Assembly: GCA_002391425.1 (NCBI GenBank)
Contig: DGEZ01000133.1
Coordinates: 1 to 9,549, forward strand
DNA from: Micrococcales bacterium UBA3913
GTDB taxonomy: Bacteria; Actinomycetota; Actinomycetes; Actinomycetales; Microbacteriaceae
Length of the DNA stretch: 9,549 nucleotides
Reading direction: 5' to 3'
Positions 7,005 to 9,549 of this stretch are shown here, one piece after another. The stretch's first letter is position 1, and every line of letters begins with the position of its first letter. The position numbers and the translations under genes were made by a program. Under the pieces are notes generated by a model that had not been told where the DNA came from, made no database searches, and worked only from the letters and a program-made list of their open reading frames with translations.

Positions 7005-7009
7005 CCTCC
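7005..7009 (-). promoter_or_regulatory. smc ribosome binding site that decides its start
   Basis: GGAGG on the minus strand is 7 bases from ATG (6997-6995) and 1 base from the in-frame TTG (7003-7001). This places the smc start at 6997. The 7010-7073 gap to the malic enzyme stop contains a short inverted repeat, ACCGT (7019-7023) and ACGGT (7032-7036), and only a poor -10-like element, so no independent smc promoter can be claimed. Confidence 0.75.
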
Positions 7010-7073
7010 GTCGCGTCCACCGTGCTACATAACGGTACCCGATACAGCCCAGGGCAGGAGACAGAACTCCCCA

Positions 7074-8702
7074 TCACCGTCGCAATGCACCACCGGGGGT
7101 CCAGTACTGTGCACGCACCGCATCCTCGACATCCCCAGAGATCTGGGCAACGCCATCGGCCACCGCCTGGCTCGCGACCGCCAGTGCGACCCGCTCGGTC
7201 ACCGCAGGTAGCTCGGACATAGGCGGAAGCACCGGGTTTCCGGGGATGCTCGGGTCCCCCATCCCGGCGATCGCGTGCGCTGCCGCGCTGAGCATGCCGC
7301 CGGTGATGCGCCGTGAGCGGGCGGCGAGCGCGCCGAGCACGATGCCCGGGTACATGAGCGCGTTGTTTCCCTGGCCGATCACGTGACGTACACCGGCGAA
7401 TGTCACCGGTGCAGACGGGCTTCCTGTTGCCACGAGGGCACGCCCCCTCGACCAGGTGATGACGTCCTCGGCACGTGCCTCGGCCAGATCCACGGGGTTC
7501 GAGATGGGGCAGATCAGGGGACGGTCGCATCCTCGCACCATAGCCTCGACAACCTCGCGGGTGAACGTCCCCGGGGTGCCGGAGGTGCCCACCAGGACGG
7601 TGGGCCGGAACTGCTCGACAACCTCGGTGAGGCTGCAGACGTCCCGCAGTCCTGGAAAGTCCGCGCTGTCCCGGGCCCAGCGCTGCTGTCCCGGGGTGAG
7701 ATCAGCTGCGCCCCGGAGCACCAGGCCGGTGCGGTCCACGAGCGCGATGTGCCGGGGGATGTCGTCGCTGGGGCAGCCCGCCTCCGCCAGGTCGGCGGCC
7801 ACACGGTCGGCGATCCCGACCCCGGCGCTACCAGCGCCGACCACCAGCAGGCGGGTATCTCGGAACTGCGTGCCCGCCGCCCGTGCCGCGGCGTGCACGG
7901 CTGCCAGGATGGTGACACCAGTTCCCTGGATGTCGTCATTGATGCTGAGGACCTCGTCCTGGTAGCGCTCCAGCACGCGGGCGGCATTGGCGCGCCCGAA
8001 ATCCTCCCAGTGCAGCAGAGCTCCGGGGAGCAGCTCGCGCACCGCGGCAACGATAGCGGCTATGGCCGCGTCGTAGTGTGTGCCGCGCACGCGTGCCGCG
8101 CGCATCCCCACGTATGCGGGATGTTCACGCAGTTCGACGCGGTCCGTACCGGCATCGAGCATGACCCCCAGGATGCGCTCTGGATCTATCCTCGCCGCCG
8201 CCGTGTAGACCGCAGCCTTGCCGGTGAGAATCTCCGCGCCGTTGACACCCCAGTCGCCGATGCCGAGGATCCCCTCCCCGTCAGTGACGATCACGATGTC
8301 CACCTGGCGCCCGCGCGTGTGCCGCTCCAGGATGTCGCGTATCCGCTCCGGGGCCCACGCCGACACGTAGGCGACATTCGATCCCCAGGCGTAGTCGGTG
8401 TAGCGACGGATCGCCTCGGCAACGGTGGGCGCGTAGACGATGGGCAGGTACTCCTCCAGGTGGTGGGACAGCGCGTATCCGAACAGGGCGTGGCCGGAGC
8501 GCAGGGCATCCATGAGCAGGATCCGCTTGTGCAGGGGTGTGCTCTGCTGGAGGACCCGTTCGTGCAGGATGCGGTCCTGCTCCTCCAGACTGAACACGCC
8601 GCTGGGCAGCCAGCCATCTATCCCGAGTTGTTCCCGCTGCTCGGGCGTGAACCCCACTCCCCTGTTTCGCGCGGGATCTGCAAGCGCGTCCGGCTGTCTC
8701 AT
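7074..8702 (-). CDS. NAD-dependent malic enzyme / malolactic enzyme family protein
   Basis: This large-form malic enzyme family member (542 residues) uses NAD and a divalent metal to decarboxylate L-malate, to pyruvate plus NADH if malic, or directly to lactate if malolactic. Visible sites are Tyr90 in PIVYAPTV, TDGEGILGIGDWG (140-152), Lys162 in TGKAAVYTAAA, the metal ligands Glu233-Asp234 in HWEDFGR and Asp256/257 in NDDIQGTG, nucleotide loop GAGSAG (289-294), ISNP (400-403) and GQGNNALMYPG (443-453). Several of these (HWEDFGR, GIGDWG, DDIQGTG, PSAPVT) look closer to lactic-acid-bacterial malolactic enzymes than to E. coli MaeA, so the product is uncertain. The ATG at 8702 is the first possible start after an upstream in-frame stop; AGGGGG is only 3 bases away, a tight but usable spacing, and the N-terminus matches the family. 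It lies between mutM and smc with gaps of 148 and 76 bases. No malate transporter or mleR-type regulator is visible. Confidence 0.9.
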   Translation of the reverse strand: MRQPDALADPARNRGVGFTPEQREQLGIDGWLPSGVFSLEEQDRILHERVLQQSTPLHKRILLMDALRSGHALFGYALSHHLEEYLPIVYAPTVAEAIRRYTDYAWGSNVAYVSAWAPERIRDILERHTRGRQVDIVIVTDGEGILGIGDWGVNGAEILTGKAAVYTAAARIDPERILGVMLDAGTDRVELREHPAYVGMRAARVRGTHYDAAIAAIVAAVRELLPGALLHWEDFGRANAARVLERYQDEVLSINDDIQGTGVTILAAVHAAARAAGTQFRDTRLLVVGAGSAGVGIADRVAADLAEAGCPSDDIPRHIALVDRTGLVLRGAADLTPGQQRWARDSADFPGLRDVCSLTEVVEQFRPTVLVGTSGTPGTFTREVVEAMVRGCDRPLICPISNPVDLAEARAEDVITWSRGRALVATGSPSAPVTFAGVRHVIGQGNNALMYPGIVLGALAARSRRITGGMLSAAAHAIAGMGDPSIPGNPVLPPMSELPAVTERVALAVASQAVADGVAQISGDVEDAVRAQYWTPGGALRR

Positions 8703-8724
8703 ACTCCCCCTGTCGTGGTTCGTC

Positions 8725-8740
8725 CCGCACCGGTGTGCGG
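8725..8740 (-). promoter_or_regulatory. Hairpin in the malic enzyme 5' leader
   Basis: CCGCAC (8725-8730) and GTGCGG (8735-8740) form a perfect 6-base, GC-rich stem with a 4-base loop, ending 22 bases upstream of the malic enzyme ATG. It could be a translation control hairpin or an operator, or chance in GC-rich DNA. A second, weaker stem, CCCCA (8772-8776) with TGGGG (8785-8789), lies nearer the end of mutM and could contribute to its termination, but has no U tract. I see no clear -35/-10 pair and no small gene in the 8703-8850 gap. Confidence 0.25.
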
Positions 8741-8850
8741 CGCATCCATCCCATCACATGCGTTCCGCGGCCCCCAGCTGGCTGTGGGGTAGGACCAAAG
8801 AAAGGCACTCGGGTTGTGTGTTTCGACTGTTCCCCGTGTCCGTGTTGCTC

Positions 8851-9549
8851 TCAGTGCCGATGCTGGCAACGCGGGCACCAATGGCTGGAGCGGTTCATGA
8901 ATGATTCTCTGCGGATGGGCGTTCCGCACCGGCGGCACGGTTCCCCTGCGCGCCCGTAGACGGCCAGATCCCGTTGGAAATACCCTGACTCGCCGTTCAC
9001 GCGTTTGTACTGCTCGTCGAAACTTGTCCCTCCTGCGGCCAATGCATCCTGCAGGGTGTCACGCACGCTGGACAGAAGCCTGGTCACCGTCGCTGCGGCC
9101 ATCCGGGTCCCCCGAGTCTCGGGGTGGATGCGCGCGCGCCACAGCGCCTCGTCCGCGTAGATGTTGCCGATGCCAGAAATCCGCCCCTGGTCGAGCAGGA
9201 TCCGCTTGATGCCGCTGCGACTACGGCGAACGGCGTGGAGGAACGCTGCCTCATCGAACTGGGGGTCGAGCGGGTCTCGGGCAATGTGCCGCGCGTGTGC
9301 CGGGATGACCGCCTCGCCCCAGTCTGCGCCGCCGGCGTAGCCCCCGAGACCGCCGTCGACAGTGGCGACCAGCGGTTCTATGCCCACGTACCCGAAGACG
9401 CGCTGATCGACGAAGGCGAGTCCCGCATCCCCTCCCTCCGGCCGCCGGAGGGTGAAACGAACTCTCTCATGGCGCAGTGGGGCCGCTGTGGGGTCCGCCC
9501 GGAGCAGCTGCCCGCTCATCCCCAGGTGCACGACGAGTGCGTGCGTTGT
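8851..9549 (-). CDS. mutM: Formamidopyrimidine-DNA glycosylase MutM/Fpg, 5' end cut by the window
   Basis: MutM removes 8-oxoguanine and formamidopyrimidines from DNA and nicks the abasic site. The window holds the last 232 codons; the frame is open to base 9549, and the residues TTHALV lie ahead of the first internal GTG (9531). By comparison with the usual 270-310 residues, the N-terminus is missing, including the catalytic Pro2-Glu3 and the conserved Lys near 57, so activity cannot be judged. Visible parts are HLGMSG with the DNA-inserting Met, DQRVFG with the Arg and Phe of the same triad, the helix-two-turn-helix around DQGRISGIGNIYADEALW, and a C-terminal zinc finger (CRRCG and CPRCQ, four Cys) with the conserved Arg in MNRSSHWC. 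The end at HRH is normal. This gene is commonly next to smc and ftsY in actinobacteria, here separated from them by the malic enzyme. Confidence 0.96.
   Translation of the reverse strand, partial: TTHALVVHLGMSGQLLRADPTAAPLRHERVRFTLRRPEGGDAGLAFVDQRVFGYVGIEPLVATVDGGLGGYAGGADWGEAVIPAHARHIARDPLDPQFDEAAFLHAVRRSRSGIKRILLDQGRISGIGNIYADEALWRARIHPETRGTRMAAATVTRLLSSVRDTLQDALAAGGTSFDEQYKRVNGESGYFQRDLAVYGRAGEPCRRCGTPIRRESFMNRSSHWCPRCQHRH

Noticed and set aside
7004..7073. Dedicated smc promoter
   Set aside because: The best -10-like hexamer (TATGTA, 7031-7026 minus) matches the consensus poorly, and the hexamer 17 bases upstream is unlike a -35 box. Co-transcription from the malic enzyme is equally plausible.
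7383..8792. A 469-codon open frame on the plus strand opposite the malic enzyme
   Set aside because: Its translation matches no family and is the shadow of a GC-rich coding strand. The minus-strand frame has all active-site motifs of malic enzyme, so the antisense frame is an artefact of codon bias.
1..9549. A hidden defence system, CRISPR array, mobile element or tRNA/rRNA gene
   Set aside because: There is no array of direct repeats, transposase, integrase, terminal repeat of genomic origin, or cloverleaf-like sequence. The only transposon-derived sequence is the library adapter at bases 1-19.

Overview
The window is a 9.5 kb piece of a high-GC bacterial chromosome, almost certainly from an actinobacterium (Actinomycetota). 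The evidence is the GC-rich codon usage, the frequent GTG starts, the mutM ... smc - ftsY gene order, and Fpg, SMC, FtsY and aminotransferase sequences that read like actinobacterial family members. Genus cannot be fixed from the sequence. The first 19 bases are not genomic: they match the Tn5/Nextera mosaic end with one mismatch, so position 1 is the edge of a contig carrying untrimmed adapter.

Layout from left to right. At 20-200 lies the 5' end of an unrecognised minus-strand gene (60 residues, Ser/Ala/Pro/Thr-rich). A divergent intergenic region of about 190 bases follows. At 394-1593 is a plus-strand PLP-dependent class I/II aminotransferase of the DapC / glutamine transaminase K / methionine transaminase type. 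It converges tail to tail on a minus-strand nitrilase-superfamily amidohydrolase (1624-2475) that resembles omega-amidase. From there to the right edge every gene is on the minus strand. Read in the direction of transcription they are mutM (cut by the window end), a malic or malolactic enzyme, smc, ftsY and the amidohydrolase.

The genes fall into three functional groups. smc (chromosome condensation) and ftsY (SRP receptor) are tightly coupled: the smc stop codon is immediately followed, in the same frame, by the ftsY GTG start. mutM (oxidised-purine repair) belongs to the usual actinobacterial neighbourhood of smc, but here a central-carbon enzyme sits between them. The aminotransferase and omega-amidase-like pair may act in sequence, with a glutamine-dependent transamination giving alpha-ketoglutaramate and the amidase hydrolysing it, as known for methionine salvage.

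I see no CRISPR array, tRNA, rRNA, insertion sequence or defence system. The window is mostly conserved housekeeping sequence. The points worth a second look are the adapter at the contig end, the in-frame smc-stop-ftsY junction, the unusual SMC hinge, the malolactic-like enzyme between mutM and smc, and an inverted repeat spanning both stop codons of the convergent pair.
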